Positions 20,593-30,405 of a stretch of DNA of 64,000 bases are shown piece by piece. The translations under genes and the position numbers were made by a program. The notes beneath the pieces are model-generated. The model was not told the origin of the DNA and did not search any database. It was given only the letters and a program-made list of their open reading frames with translations. This stretch comes from Variovorax sp. HW608 (GTDB lineage Bacteria > Pseudomonadota > Gammaproteobacteria > Burkholderiales > Burkholderiaceae_C). Each line of letters opens with the position of its first letter. Positions within the stretch are counted from its first letter, which is position 1. The stretch spans positions 6,474,229 through 6,538,228 of the forward strand of contig NZ_LT607803.1 of the NCBI RefSeq assembly GCF_900090195.1, given 5' to 3'.

Positions 20593-21237
20593 GTGCCCGA
20601 CCGCCCTCACGACCCTGTCATCGAATCCGGCCTCACGGCCAGCGGGCTCGGTTTCCGCCGCGCCGGGCGGCCTGTTTTCAGCGGCATCGATTTCGCGCTC
20701 GGACCGGGCGAACTCCTGCAGGTGATCGGCGCCAACGGCAGCGGAAAGACCAGCCTGCTGCGCGTGCTGAGCGGCCTCCTGCCGCCCGACGAGGGCGAAT
20801 TGCGCTGGCGCGCACGGCCGGTGCGGGCGGGCGAATCCGGCTACCTTCAATCGCTGGCCTACCTGGGCCATGCCGACGGCATCGACCCCGACCTGAACGC
20901 CATCGAGAACCTGCAGTTCGCGATGCGCGTGGCAGGCGGCACGCCGACGCTCGCGCAGATCGAAAGCGCATTGGCATCGTTCGGCATGGAAGAGGCGAAG
21001 CACGCCCCGGTGCGCACGCTCTCGCAAGGCCAGCGGCGCCGCGTCGCGCTCGCGCGGCTGGCACTGCTGCCGCGCACGCTGTGGCTGCTCGACGAGCCGC
21101 TGGCCTCGCTCGACGAGCGCGCCGGCGAGTGCTTTCATGCAGCGCTCGATGCGCACTTGCGCGCGGGCGGCATCGCGGTCGTCGCCACGCACCAGCGCCT
21201 GGCCGCCGGTGGCCGCACGCTGCAACTGGGCGGATAG
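20593..21237 (+). CDS. ccmA: Haem exporter ATPase CcmA
   Basis: A 214-residue ABC ATPase of the cytochrome c maturation system I. With CcmB it drives release of holo-CcmE from CcmC. Walker A is GANGSGKTS, the signature is LSQGQRRRVALARLAL, Walker B is LWLLDEP, and the switch His is in VATHQRL. The start is GTG at 20593, three bases after napC, which ties the ccm genes to the nap operon. The short length and signature are typical of CcmA. Confidence 0.94.
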   Translation: MPDRPHDPVIESGLTASGLGFRRAGRPVFSGIDFALGPGELLQVIGANGSGKTSLLRVLSGLLPPDEGELRWRARPVRAGESGYLQSLAYLGHADGIDPDLNAIENLQFAMRVAGGTPTLAQIESALASFGMEEAKHAPVRTLSQGQRRRVALARLALLPRTLWLLDEPLASLDERAGECFHAALDAHLRAGGIAVVATHQRLAAGGRTLQLGG

Positions 21238-21241
21238 GCGC

Positions 21242-21910
21242 ATGGCCAGGCTCTTCAGCGCCATCGTGCTGCACGACGTTTCACTGGCCTGGCGGCGGCG
21301 CGGCAGCATCCTGTCGTGCCTCGTCTTCTTCGTCATCGCGAGCAGCCTGTTTCCGCTCGCGATCGGCCCCGATCCGCAGCAGCTGCGCGCGCTCGCGCCG
21401 GGCATCCTGTGGGTCGCGGCACTGCTCGCTTCGATGCTCTCGCTGTCGCGCCTGTTCTCGCAGGAGCATGCGGACGGCAGCCTCGACCAGCTCCTGCTGT
21501 CCCCGCATCCGCTGGCGCTGCTGGTGCTGGCGAAGATCTGCGCACACTGGGTGACGAGCGGTCTGCCGCTGATGCTGCTCACGCCGCTGCTCGCGCAGCA
21601 GTACGGCCTGCCCGTGTCTTCCTCCCTGCTGCTGGCCGTCTCGCTGCTGATCGGCACGCCGGTGCTGAGCCTGATCGGCGGCGTCGGCGCCGCCCTCACG
21701 CTGGGGCTGCGCGGCGGCGCGGTGCTGCTGTGCATCCTCGTGCTGCCGCTGTGCGTGCCGGTGCTGATCTTCGGCGCGGGCGCGGGTGCGGCGGCCGATG
21801 CGGGGCTCGATGTCGCGCCGCAGCTCTCGCTGCTGGGTGCGTGTCTGGCGCTGTCCCTTTTCCTCTGCCCGATCGCCACCGCCGCCGGGCTGCGCATCGC
21901 GATGGAGTGA
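21242..21910 (+). CDS. ccmB: Haem exporter permease CcmB
   Basis: A 222-residue membrane protein with about six hydrophobic segments, the permease partner of CcmA. Typical CcmB features are the opening LHDVSLAWRRRGSILSCLVF and the cytoplasmic segment RLFSQEHADGSLDQLLLSPH. It starts four bases after ccmA and ends eight bases before ccmC. Confidence 0.93.
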   Translation: MARLFSAIVLHDVSLAWRRRGSILSCLVFFVIASSLFPLAIGPDPQQLRALAPGILWVAALLASMLSLSRLFSQEHADGSLDQLLLSPHPLALLVLAKICAHWVTSGLPLMLLTPLLAQQYGLPVSSSLLLAVSLLIGTPVLSLIGGVGAALTLGLRGGAVLLCILVLPLCVPVLIFGAGAGAAADAGLDVAPQLSLLGACLALSLFLCPIATAAGLRIAME

Positions 21911-21918
21911 GCACATCG

Positions 21919-22680
21919 ATGAGCCATCTGCTGGATGCATCGCCTCATGCGCCCGACGCGGCAAGCGCTTCACGCTGGCGATGGTTCGCCTTCGCCTCGG
22001 CGCGGCGCTTCGATCCGCTCGCGCGCCGGCTCGCACCGTGGTTCTTCGCGGCGGCGATCGTGTTCGCGCTGGCCGGCCTCTGCGTGGGCCTCGTCGTCGC
22101 ACCGACCGATTCCCAGCAGGGCGAGGTATACCGCATCATCTTCATCCACGTGCCGGCGGCGTGGATGTCGATGTTCATCTACCTCGTGATGGCGATGTAT
22201 TCGGCGCTGGCGCTGGTCTTCCATACCCGGCTGTCGTCGATGATGGCCTCCGCGCTCGCGCCAACCGGCGCGCTGTTCACCGCGATCGCGCTGGTGAGTG
22301 GCGCCCTCTGGGGCCAACCCACCTGGGGCACGTGGTGGGTGTGGGACGCGCGGCTCACTTCCGAGCTGCTCCTCTTCTTCCTCTACCTCGGCTACATCGC
22401 GCTCGAAGCCGCGATCGACGAGCCGCGCCGCGCCGAACGCGCCTGCGCGGTGCTGGCGCTCGTGGGTTCGCTGAACGTGCCGGTCATCTACTTTTCGGTG
22501 CGCTGGTGGAACACGCTGCACCAGGGCGCGTCCGTCAGCCTCACGGCCGCGCCGTCGATGGCGATGACGATGCTCTTGGGCATGCTGCTGATGACGCTGG
22601 CCTGCTGGATGTATTCGATCGCGGTCGCACTGGTGCGGGTGCGCTGCATCCTGCGCGAGCGCGGCGTGCTGGGCGCCTGA
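21919..22680 (+). CDS. ccmC: Haem transfer protein CcmC
   Basis: A 253-residue membrane protein that loads haem onto CcmE. The tryptophan-rich haem-handling motif [18 protein letters not shown] is present, with flanking His in [10 protein letters not shown] and NTLHQGAS as candidate axial ligands. About six membrane helices are seen. The ATG at 21919 follows ccmB closely. The N terminus (about 30 residues) is longer and more polar than in enteric CcmC. Confidence 0.94.
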   Translation: MSHLLDASPHAPDAASASRWRWFAFASARRFDPLARRLAPWFFAAAIVFALAGLCVGLVVAPTDSQQGEVYRIIFIHVPAAWMSMFIYLVMAMYSALALVFHTRLSSMMASALAPTGALFTAIALVSGALWGQPTWGTWWVWDARLTSELLLFFLYLGYIALEAAIDEPRRAERACAVLALVGSLNVPVIYFSVRWWNTLHQGASVSLTAAPSMAMTMLLGMLLMTLACWMYSIAVALVRVRCILRERGVLGA

Positions 22681-22694
22681 ATCGGGAGATGCGG

Positions 22695-22835
22695 ATGGAC
22701 TGGTTTGCACAGCTTCTATCTGGCGGCCACGCAACTTACGTAGCTGCGGCCTTCGGCATCACGGCGCTGCTGCTGGCGGCCGAACTCATCGCGCTGCGGC
22801 GGCGCTTCAAGGCCGCGCGGGGCGATCGCCCATGA
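22695..22835 (+). CDS. ccmD: CcmD small membrane subunit
   Basis: A 46-residue protein with one membrane helix ([20 protein letters not shown]) and a basic end ([12 protein letters not shown]), the usual form of CcmD, which helps release holo-CcmE. ATG 22695 is preferred because GGGAG lies six bases before it; ATG 22689 is adjacent to that site. The stop overlaps the ccmE ATG by four bases. Confidence 0.88.
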   Translation: MDWFAQLLSGGHATYVAAAFGITALLLAAELIALRRRFKAARGDRP

Positions 22836-23311
22836 CCCTTCGGCAACGCCGTTTCTTCATGCTGATCGCGGCACTCGCCTGCGCGGGCGTGGCGGTGGCG
22901 CTGGTGCTCAATGCCTTCCGCTCGAACCTCGTCTTCTTCTTCAGCCCCTCGCAGGTGGCGGCGCACGAAGCACCGGCCATGCGCACCTTCCGCCTCGGGG
23001 GCCTCGTGGCGCCGGGCTCGCTCCGGCGCGAAGCCGATGGCTTGACGGTGCGCTTCGTCGTGACCGATACCGCGTGCACCGTGCCCGTGGTCTACCACGG
23101 GCTTCTGCCGGACCTGTTCCGCGAAGGCAAGGGCGTGGTCGCCAACGGCAAGCTCGGCGGCGATGGCGTCTTCGTCGCCAGGGAAGTGCTCGCCAAGCAC
23201 GACGAGAACTACATGCCGCCCGAGGCGGCCGACGCGCTGAAGAAGGCCGATCAGGTGCGCCGGCAGATGGTCGATGCAAGCGATACCGCGCCGGATCCGA
23301 AGAAGCCATGA
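22832..23311 (+). CDS. ccmE: Haem chaperone CcmE
   Basis: A 159-residue periplasmic haem chaperone anchored by an N-terminal helix ([20 protein letters not shown]). The OB-fold core includes [20 protein letters not shown], and the covalent haem-binding His is in [13 protein letters not shown]. It carries haem from CcmC to CcmF. It overlaps ccmD and ccmF by four bases at each end, so translation is coupled. Confidence 0.95.
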   Translation: MTLRQRRFFMLIAALACAGVAVALVLNAFRSNLVFFFSPSQVAAHEAPAMRTFRLGGLVAPGSLRREADGLTVRFVVTDTACTVPVVYHGLLPDLFREGKGVVANGKLGGDGVFVAREVLAKHDENYMPPEAADALKKADQVRRQMVDASDTAPDPKKP

Positions 23312-25305
23312 ACGTCGAACTCGGCCACTTCTGCCTCATCGTCGCGCTGCTCGTTGCGGCCGTGCAGGCCGTGTTACCGCTCGCCGGCGCGGCCACTGGC
23401 AACAGCGCCTGGATGGCCGTGGCCCGCCCGGCTGCGCGCCTGCAGGGTGCGCTGGTGCTGACGGCCTTCGTCTCGCTCACCTGGGCCTTCGTCGACAACG
23501 ACTTCAGCGTGCGCTATGTGGCAGCGAATTCCAACACCGCCTTGCCGCTGGCCTACCGAATCACTGCCGTCTGGGGTTCGCACGAAGGCTCGATGCTGCT
23601 GTGGACGCTGATGCTCGCGCTCTGGTCGGTCGCGGTCTCGCTGTTCAGCCGGCGGCTGCCGCCCGCGATGGTAGCGCGCGTGCTCGGTGTCATGGGCACG
23701 ATCAGCGTCGGGTTCCTGCTCTTCCTCCTGTTCGCATCGAATCCCTTCCTGCGCCTGCTGCCGCCCGCGATGGAGGGGCGCGATCTCAATCCGCTGCTGC
23801 AGGACCCCGGCATGGTGCTGCACCCGCCGATGCTCTACATGGGCTATGTCGGCTTCTCGGTGAGCTTTGCGTTCGCGGTCGCCGCGCTGATCTCCGGCCA
23901 CTTCGATGCCGCATGGGCGCGCTGGGCGCGGCCGTGGACGCTCGCGGCCTGGGCCTTTCTCACGATCGGCATCATGCTCGGCAGCGCGTGGGCCTACTAC
24001 GAGCTCGGCTGGGGCGGCTGGTGGTTCTGGGACCCGGTCGAGAACGCCTCCTTCATGCCCTGGCTCGCCGGCACCGCCCTGATCCATTCGCTGGCGGTCA
24101 CGGAAAAGCGCGGCGCGTTCCGCGCCTGGACGGTGCTGCTGGCGATCTTCACCTTCTCGCTGAGCCTCGTCGGGACCTTCCTCGTGCGCTCCGGCGTGCT
24201 GACGTCGGTGCATGCCTTCGCGGTCGATCCGCTGCGCGGCACCTTCATCCTCGCGCTGCTGGGGCTGGTGACCGGCGGCGCCTTGCTGCTCTTCGCATTG
24301 CGCGCGCCCGCGCTCGCACGGCGCACCGAGTTCGCGGCCGTCTCGCGCGAGGCCCTGCTGCTGGCCAACAACGTGCTGTTGGCGGTGGCCGCGGCGACGG
24401 TGCTGCTCGGCACGCTGTACCCGCTGCTGATCGATGTGCTGGGGGCCGGCAAGATCTCCGTCGGGCCGGCGTATTTCGAGCAGGTCTTCGTGCCGCTGAT
24501 GACACCGGCGGTGCTGCTGATGGGGGCGGCGCCGCTGGTGCGTTGGCGCAGGAGCGAACTCGGCGAGCTGTCGAAGCGCTTGCGCTGGTCCGCCGCGGCA
24601 AGCCTTGCGATCGCGCTCGGCCTGCTGGCCGTCCTGCGCAACGCCTCCGCCCTCACCGGACTGGGCCTGACGCTCGCCTGCTGGGCCGTCGCCAGCGCCG
24701 CCGCGAGCCTGGCCGACCGCCTGCGCCACCAGAGCGGCCGCCGGCTCACCGCATTGCGCCAGTTGCCCGCCGGCTACGTGGGCATGCTGCTGGCCCACGC
24801 CGGCGTGGGCGTGTTCATCGCGGGCGTCACGCTGGTCAGCAGCCAGGAAAGCACGCGCGAGCTGCCGATGAAGAACGGCGACACGGTGGAAGTCGCGGGC
24901 TATGCGTTCCGCTTCGATGGCGTATCGCCGGCGGTCGGCCCGAACTACGAAGCGCTGGCCGGCACGCTGACCGTGACGCAGGGCGGGCACCCGGTCGCAA
25001 CGCTGTCGCCGCAGCGGCGCGTCTACCGCAGCCAGCAGGTGCCGACCACCGAAGCCGCGATCGACGTCGGCTTCACGCGCGATCTCTACGTCGCCATCGG
25101 CGAATCGCTCGGCGAGCACGGCTGGGCGGTGCGGCTCTACGTGAAGCCCTTCGTCGGCTGGATCTGGTTCGGTTGCCTGCTGATGGCCCTCGGCGGCTTG
25201 CTTGCGGCCAGCGACCGGCGCTATCGCCTCGCGCGCCGCGCGAGCGTTGCCGACAGCGTCGCGCCGGCACCGCTTCTGCCCGGCACCGGGAAGGCCCAGG
25301 CATGA
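23308..25305 (+). CDS. ccmF: Cytochrome c haem lyase subunit CcmF
   Basis: A 665-residue multi-helix membrane protein that, with CcmH and CcmI, attaches haem to apocytochromes such as NapB and NapC. The WWD signature [16 protein letters not shown] is present, as are conserved His residues in [12 protein letters not shown] and [13 protein letters not shown] periplasmic domain lies near residues 510-610. ATGA overlaps occur with both ccmE and ccmG. Length is normal. Confidence 0.96.
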   Translation: MNVELGHFCLIVALLVAAVQAVLPLAGAATGNSAWMAVARPAARLQGALVLTAFVSLTWAFVDNDFSVRYVAANSNTALPLAYRITAVWGSHEGSMLLWTLMLALWSVAVSLFSRRLPPAMVARVLGVMGTISVGFLLFLLFASNPFLRLLPPAMEGRDLNPLLQDPGMVLHPPMLYMGYVGFSVSFAFAVAALISGHFDAAWARWARPWTLAAWAFLTIGIMLGSAWAYYELGWGGWWFWDPVENASFMPWLAGTALIHSLAVTEKRGAFRAWTVLLAIFTFSLSLVGTFLVRSGVLTSVHAFAVDPLRGTFILALLGLVTGGALLLFALRAPALARRTEFAAVSREALLLANNVLLAVAAATVLLGTLYPLLIDVLGAGKISVGPAYFEQVFVPLMTPAVLLMGAAPLVRWRRSELGELSKRLRWSAAASLAIALGLLAVLRNASALTGLGLTLACWAVASAAASLADRLRHQSGRRLTALRQLPAGYVGMLLAHAGVGVFIAGVTLVSSQESTRELPMKNGDTVEVAGYAFRFDGVSPAVGPNYEALAGTLTVTQGGHPVATLSPQRRVYRSQQVPTTEAAIDVGFTRDLYVAIGESLGEHGWAVRLYVKPFVGWIWFGCLLMALGGLLAASDRRYRLARRASVADSVAPAPLLPGTGKAQA

Positions 25306-25844
25306 CGCGCTTCCTGCTGCCGCTCGGGGTGTTCCTCGCGCTCGCGCTTGCGCTCGCCGCCGGGCTGCGTCGCGACCCGCGCGAGCTCCCCTCGCCGCTG
25401 GTCGGCCGGCCCGCCCCGGCCTTCGAGCTTCCGCTGCTCGACGACGAAGGGCGCAGCCTGCGCAGCAGCGACATGCAGGGCAAGGTGTGGGTGCTCAATG
25501 TCTGGGCCTCCTGGTGCACGCCGTGCCAGCTGGAGCACCCGCTGCTGGTCGACTTCGCGGCGCGCACGCGGGTGCCGGTCTACGGCCTCAACTACAAGGA
25601 CCAGCCGGCGGCCGCACGCGCCTGGCTGCAGCGGCTCGGCAATCCCTACGCCGCGACGATGCGCGACGCCGACGGCCGCACCGGCATCGACTTCGGCGTC
25701 TACGGCGTGCCGGAGACCTTCGTGATCGATCGCGCCGGCAGGGTCCGCTTCCGCCACGCCGGGCCGATGACGCCCGAGGTGCTGGAGCGCACCCTGTCAC
25801 CGCTGCTGCGCGAACTGGAGCGCGAGAAGGAAGGTCATGCATAG
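25302..25844 (+). CDS. ccmG: Thiol:disulfide oxidoreductase CcmG/DsbE
   Basis: A 180-residue membrane-anchored thioredoxin-like protein that reduces apocytochrome CXXCH cysteines before haem attachment. The N-terminal helix LLPLGVFLALALALAAG is followed by the active site VWASWCTPCQLEHP, and GVYGVPETFVID carries the cis-proline. It overlaps ccmF by four and ccmH by eight bases. Confidence 0.95.
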   Translation: MTRFLLPLGVFLALALALAAGLRRDPRELPSPLVGRPAPAFELPLLDDEGRSLRSSDMQGKVWVLNVWASWCTPCQLEHPLLVDFAARTRVPVYGLNYKDQPAAARAWLQRLGNPYAATMRDADGRTGIDFGVYGVPETFVIDRAGRVRFRHAGPMTPEVLERTLSPLLRELEREKEGHA

Positions 25845-26289
25845 ACGCATCGCCTCCACCCTGCTGGCTTTGGCCTGCGCGAGCGCGCTTGCCGCGCCCA
25901 CGGGCGACGAACAACTCGACGCGCGCGTGCAGGCGCTGTCGCATCAACTGCGCTGCGTGGTCTGCCAGAACCAGACGCTGGCCGACTCCCAGGCCGATCT
26001 CGCGGTGGACCTGCGGCGGCAGATGCGCGAGCAGATGCGTGCCGGCGCGAGCGACGCGGCGGTCAAGGACTACCTGGTGCAGCGCTACGGCGACTTCGTG
26101 CTCTACAAGCCGCCGCTCAAGCCCTCGACCTGGCTGCTCTGGTTCGGGCCCTCGCTGTTGCTGGCCTTGGTGGTCATTGCGATCGCTCGCAAGCGGTGGC
26201 GCGGCGGCCCATCGCCGGCACCGCTCGACGATGCCGAGCGCCAGCGCCTCGATGCGCTGCTCGAACGATCACCGGAGTCGCCGCGATGA
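25837..26289 (+). CDS. ccmH: Cytochrome c biogenesis protein CcmH
   Basis: A 150-residue protein with signal peptide (RRIASTLLALACASALAA), the redox motif LRCVVCQNQTLADS and one C-terminal membrane helix (WLLWFGPSLLLALVVIAIA). It presents reduced apocytochrome to CcmF. It is the short form: the TPR part is encoded separately as ccmI, with which it overlaps in ATGA. Confidence 0.95.
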   Translation: MHRRIASTLLALACASALAAPTGDEQLDARVQALSHQLRCVVCQNQTLADSQADLAVDLRRQMREQMRAGASDAAVKDYLVQRYGDFVLYKPPLKPSTWLLWFGPSLLLALVVIAIARKRWRGGPSPAPLDDAERQRLDALLERSPESPR

Positions 26290-27551
26290 CGATCTTCTGG
26301 CTTCTCGCGGCAGCGCTGATCGTGGTCACGATGGCGGGCCTGCTGCCGCCGCTGCTGCGCGCCAGCCGGGCGCCGCAGCGTGCCGACACCGACACGGCCG
26401 CCGATCTGTACCGCGGCCAGCTGGACGAACTCGAAGCCGACCTCCGCGCCGGTACGGTGGCGCCGGAGCATCGCCGCGAAGCCCGCGACGAAGTGGGTCG
26501 CCGGTTGCTCGATGACGCAGCCTCGCTCGAAGCGGCATCGCCCGCCCGGTCTTCTGCGGCGAGCCGCCCCTCCCCGTTGCTGGCGGCCCTGCTGCTCGCG
26601 CTGATCCCGAGCGCAGCGATCGTGCTGTACCTCCATCTCGGCAATCCCATCGCGCTCTGGCAAGCGGCGGACCCGGACCACGCGCATGAAGTGACCGGCG
26701 CACCGAGCGCCGCACAGATCGAAGGCATGGTGAACCAGCTCGCCCAGCGCCTGCGCAGCGAGCCCGACGACCCCGAAGGCTGGGTCATGCTCGCGCGCTC
26801 CTACGCCGCGCTGGAGCGGCCGGGCGACGCCGCGATGGCCTTCGCGAAGGCCGTGACGCTCTCGCCGGATGAGCCCGCGCTGCGCGCCGACTACGCCGAC
26901 GTGCTCGCGAGCGTCGAGGGCGGCGTGCTCAACGGGCTCGCGCTCGCGCAGATCCAGCGCGCGCTGGCGCTCGACCCCGACCAGCCGAAGGCGCTCGCAC
27001 TGTCCGCCAGCGCCGCCATGGAGCGCGGCGACACGCAGGAAGCGCTGCGCCAGTGGCAGCACCTGCACCGCCTGCTGCCGCCCGATTCCCAGACGGCCGC
27101 GCGCGTGGCGGCGAACATTGCGCAGATCGGCACGCAGGCCGCGCCGGACAAGGCTGGCCCGCAGCCCCTGCCGGCCGAAGCGATCACCGGCCGCGTGCGC
27201 CTCGCCGACCAGCTGCCGAGAACGCCCGCAGCGAACGAGACCGTCTTCGTCTACGCGCGCGCCGCCGAAGGTCCGCGCATCCCCCTGGCCGTGATGAAGC
27301 GCCGCGCGGGCGAACTGCCTTTCAGCTTCACGCTGGACGACAGCCTCGCGATGCGCCCGGATCACCGCCTGTCGGGCGCAGGCCGTGTCATCGTGGAGGC
27401 GCGCATCTCGCCAAGCGGCCAGGCCATGCCCGCCGAAGGCGACCTGATCGGCAGCGCGGGTCCGATCGAAGCCGGGGCGCGCGACCTGCGGATCGTCATC
27501 GACGGGGTCGTGGAGGCCCGTCCGACGCAACTGCCAAGCGCCTCCCGCTAG
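26286..27551 (+). CDS. ccmI: Cytochrome c biogenesis protein CcmI
   Basis: A 421-residue protein with two N-terminal membrane segments (about residues 3-24 and 98-118), then TPR-like repeats around residues 150-270 (PEGWVMLARSYAALERPGDA) and a C-terminal beta domain (LPFSFTLDDSLAMRPDHRLS). This matches CcmI/CycH, the chaperone that grips the C terminus of apocytochrome c. It is the last gene of the nap-ccm run; 91 bp separate it from ku. Confidence 0.92.
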   Translation: MTIFWLLAAALIVVTMAGLLPPLLRASRAPQRADTDTAADLYRGQLDELEADLRAGTVAPEHRREARDEVGRRLLDDAASLEAASPARSSAASRPSPLLAALLLALIPSAAIVLYLHLGNPIALWQAADPDHAHEVTGAPSAAQIEGMVNQLAQRLRSEPDDPEGWVMLARSYAALERPGDAAMAFAKAVTLSPDEPALRADYADVLASVEGGVLNGLALAQIQRALALDPDQPKALALSASAAMERGDTQEALRQWQHLHRLLPPDSQTAARVAANIAQIGTQAAPDKAGPQPLPAEAITGRVRLADQLPRTPAANETVFVYARAAEGPRIPLAVMKRRAGELPFSFTLDDSLAMRPDHRLSGAGRVIVEARISPSGQAMPAEGDLIGSAGPIEAGARDLRIVIDGVVEARPTQLPSASR

Positions 27552-27642
27552 GATGTGGACGTTTCGCCACGCGCCTTTCCGGCCGGCGCGGAACGTGGCA
27601 TTCTTGGGCCGGACTCGCTCCACGCCATCCCCGGAGGTCTGC

Positions 27643-28560
27643 ATGGCTGCTCGTTCACTGGCTTCGTTGTCGCTCAGCTTCGGCCTGGTTTCGATCCCGG
27701 TCAAGCTCTACTCCGCCACGGAAAGCAGCGCGACGGTGCGCTTCAACCTGCTCGCCAAGGACGGCTCGCGCGTCAAGCAGCAGTACGTCTCGGAGAAGGA
27801 CCCGTCGATCGTCGTGCCGCGCACGGAGATGGTGAAAGGCTACGAATTCGAGAAGGACCGCTACGTGATCTTCACGCCCGACGAGCTCAAGGCCGTCGAG
27901 GACAGCGCGACCCACACCATCGAGATCGTCGCCTTCATCCCCGGGCCGGCGGTCGATCCGATCTACTACGACAAGGCCTACTACCTCGCCCCCGACAAGC
28001 GCGGCGCGAAGCCCTACACCCTGCTGCTCGCCGCCATGCGCAAGAGCGGCCAGTGCGCGCTCGCCAAGTGGACCTGGAAAGGCAAGCAGTACGTGGTGCA
28101 GGTGCGCGCGCACGAGGATGGCCTCGTGCTCCAGCAGCTGCTTTACGCGGACGAAGTGCGCTCGATGAAGGAACTCCAGATCGAGGAAGTCACGCCCTCG
28201 GAGGCCGAGGTGAAGCTCGCGCTGCAGCTCATCGACCAGATCTCGCAGGACGGCTACGACCCGACCGAGTTCGTCGACGAGGAGAAGAAGCGAGTCCTCG
28301 CGGCCATCGACGCGAAGATCGCCGGCAAGCAGGTGGTCGCCGTCGAGCACCACGAAGAGGCTGCCAGCGGCGGGCAGATCATCGACCTCACCGAAATGCT
28401 CAAGGCCAGCCTCGCTAAGTCCGGCGCGGGCAAGCGGCCCGCCCGGGCGCCGGCCGAGGAAGTCGTCACACCGATGGCCGCGAACGAACGCAAGGGCGCC
28501 AAGCGGGCCGCCAAGGCCGCAGTCGAAGCCGCCCCCGCCAAGGTGCGATCCAGGAAGTGA
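27643..28560 (+). CDS. ku: Bacterial Ku, non-homologous end-joining protein
   Basis: A 305-residue Ku protein that binds DNA ends as a homodimer and recruits LigD. The Ku core opens with LSFGLVSIPVKLYSATESS and includes PRTEMVKGYEFEKDRYVIF and IDLTEMLKASL near the core end. The C-terminal tail of about 40 residues is very rich in Lys, Ala and Arg (GAKRAAKAAVEA), typical of extended bacterial Ku tails that help DNA binding. GGAGG precedes the ATG by five bases. No ligD is in the window. The stop overlaps the next gene's GTG. Confidence 0.96.
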   Translation: MAARSLASLSLSFGLVSIPVKLYSATESSATVRFNLLAKDGSRVKQQYVSEKDPSIVVPRTEMVKGYEFEKDRYVIFTPDELKAVEDSATHTIEIVAFIPGPAVDPIYYDKAYYLAPDKRGAKPYTLLLAAMRKSGQCALAKWTWKGKQYVVQVRAHEDGLVLQQLLYADEVRSMKELQIEEVTPSEAEVKLALQLIDQISQDGYDPTEFVDEEKKRVLAAIDAKIAGKQVVAVEHHEEAASGGQIIDLTEMLKASLAKSGAGKRPARAPAEEVVTPMAANERKGAKRAAKAAVEAAPAKVRSRK

Positions 28561-29390
28561 CGGCCCTGCATCACGAAACGCCGCACACCTTGCGCAGCAT
28601 CCAGGAGATGCTGGGCCTCTCGCGCAGCGCCATCACGGGGCTGATCGCGAGCGGCTTCGTGAGCCCCAGGCGCGGGCCGCGCAACGCCTACCGCTTCTCG
28701 TTCCGCGACGTCGTGCTGCTGCGCACCGCGCACGATCTGAAGCAGGCGGACATCCCGACGCGCAAGATCCTCCGCGCGCTGCAGCGCCTGAAGGCCACGC
28801 TGCCGGAAGAGCTGCCGCTGACCGGCCTCAGGATCACCGCGGTCGGCAACGCCATCGCGGTGCGCGACCGCGAGAGCCAGTGGGAAGCCGAGACGGGCCA
28901 GTTGCTGATGGATTTCGACGTCGCCGCGGCGCGCGGCTCGGTCGCCTTCGTGGACCGGCGGCGCCATGTCGCCGCGCCTCCGGTGTCGGCGGACGAGCTC
29001 TTCGCGCGGGCGGAAGCGCTCGAATCCACCGACATGAAAGCCGCTGAAACCATCTACCGCACGGTGCTCACGATCGCGCCCGATCACGCGGACGCCTATC
29101 TGAACCTCGGCGCGATCCTCTGCGAATCCGATCGCCAGGCCGAGGCCGCCGAGCTCTACGACGACGCGCTGCGCCGGCTCCCCGACGTGCCGCTGCTGCA
29201 CTTCAACCGCGCGGTGGCGCTCGAAGACCTGGGCCGGCTCGACGAGGCGATCCGGTCCTACGAGCGCTGCCTCAAGCTCGACCCGAGCATCGGCGACGCG
29301 CACTTCAACGTCGGGCGCCTGCACGACCACCTCGGCCACCGGCGCGAGGCGATCCGGCACTTCAGCGCCTATCGGCGGCTTCAGAAGTAG
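28557..29390 (+). CDS. MerR-type HTH / TPR protein coupled to Ku
   Basis: A 277-residue protein starting at a GTG within GTGA, overlapping the ku stop. Residues about 10-60 form a MerR-like winged helix (TLRSIQEMLGLSRSAITGLI, then RNAYRFSFRDVVLLRTA). The middle, about residues 60-140, is unassigned. Residues about 145-275 form TPR repeats (DAYLNLGAILCESDRQAEAA; LHFNRAVALEDLGRLDEAI; AHFNVGRLHDHLGHRREAI). The overlap implies co-expression with Ku. It could regulate the pair or act as a protein-binding partner; neither is shown by sequence. Confidence 0.85.
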   Translation: MTALHHETPHTLRSIQEMLGLSRSAITGLIASGFVSPRRGPRNAYRFSFRDVVLLRTAHDLKQADIPTRKILRALQRLKATLPEELPLTGLRITAVGNAIAVRDRESQWEAETGQLLMDFDVAAARGSVAFVDRRRHVAAPPVSADELFARAEALESTDMKAAETIYRTVLTIAPDHADAYLNLGAILCESDRQAEAAELYDDALRRLPDVPLLHFNRAVALEDLGRLDEAIRSYERCLKLDPSIGDAHFNVGRLHDHLGHRREAIRHFSAYRRLQK

Positions 29391-29406
29391 CCGGCCGACC
29401 AGCCGC

Positions 29407-30366
29407 TCACTCGGGCTCGATGCCGGCCGACTTCACGATCCGGCCCCACTTCTGCGACTCCGACGCCTGGAACTTCGCGAGCTCTTCGGGCGAGGTGGTG
29501 AACACCTCGGTACCGGTCGGGTCGTAGAACGCGGCCTTCGCGGCGTCGCTCTTCGCGGCCTGCACCAGCAGTTCGTTCAGGCGCTTGACCACGGCCGGCG
29601 GCGTCTTCGCCGGCGCGTAGGCGGCAAACCAGTAGCCCATCTCGTAGCCCTTCACGCCGGCCTCCGCGATCGTCGGCACTTCAGGCGCCAGCGGCGAACG
29701 CTTCGAGCTCGACACGCCGAGCGGGCGCAGCTTGCCGGACTTGACCTGCGGCAGGCCGGTCGCGGTGTCGGTGATCATCATGTCGATCTGGCCGCCCAGC
29801 AGGTCGGTCACCGCCAGCGTGTTGCTCTTGTACGGCACGTGCAGCAGCTTGATGTCGGCCATCTGCTGGAACAGCTCGCCCGCGATGCGGCTCGACGAAC
29901 TGCCGCTGCCGAAGCTGTACTTGCCCGGATTCTTCTTCGCCATCGCGACGAACTCCGCCACCGTCTTCGCGGGGAACGACGGGTTGACCACCATGATCTG
30001 CCCGCCCTTGCCGAGCGCGGCGATCGGCGCGTAGTCCTTCACCGGGTCGTAGGGCAGCTTCTTGAACAGGTGCTCGTTGGCCGCATGCGTGGTGTTGGTG
30101 GTGATGAGCACCGTGTAGCCGTCGGCCGGCGCCTTGGCCACCTGCTGCGATGCGATGAAGCCGCTCGCGCCGGCCTTGTTGTCGATCACCACCGCCTGCT
30201 TCGTCTCGGCGGTCACGCCGTTGCCGAGCGCACGCGCGATCTGGTCCGTGGCCGTGCCGGCGGCAAACGGCACCACGAAGGTGATCGGCTTGTCGGGAAA
30301 GCTCTCGGCATGCGCCGCCGAGGCGGCCAGCACGGCAGCCAGCGCGAAGGAAGAAAAGCGATTCAT
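29407..30366 (-). CDS. Bug/TctC-family periplasmic substrate-binding protein
   Basis: A 319-residue periplasmic receptor of the Bug family, which usually serves tripartite tricarboxylate transporters or sensing. The signal peptide is RFSSFALAAVLAASAAHA. The mature start FPDKPITFVVPFAAGTATDQ and the family segment VVIDNKAGASGFIASQQVAK are characteristic. GGAGACC precedes the ATG. It is the third gene of a minus-strand set behind the AtuA-family pair, 39 bp after the small subunit. TctA/TctB membrane partners are not encoded nearby, so the ligand and transporter are unknown. Confidence 0.92.
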   Translation of the reverse strand: MNRFSSFALAAVLAASAAHAESFPDKPITFVVPFAAGTATDQIARALGNGVTAETKQAVVIDNKAGASGFIASQQVAKAPADGYTVLITTNTTHAANEHLFKKLPYDPVKDYAPIAALGKGGQIMVVNPSFPAKTVAEFVAMAKKNPGKYSFGSGSSSSRIAGELFQQMADIKLLHVPYKSNTLAVTDLLGGQIDMMITDTATGLPQVKSGKLRPLGVSSSKRSPLAPEVPTIAEAGVKGYEMGYWFAAYAPAKTPPAVVKRLNELLVQAAKSDAAKAAFYDPTGTEVFTTSPEELAKFQASESQKWGRIVKSAGIEPE

Positions 30367-30405
30367 CTGTTGGTCTCCTGAATGGTTGAAGGTCGCGAAT
30401 GGAAG

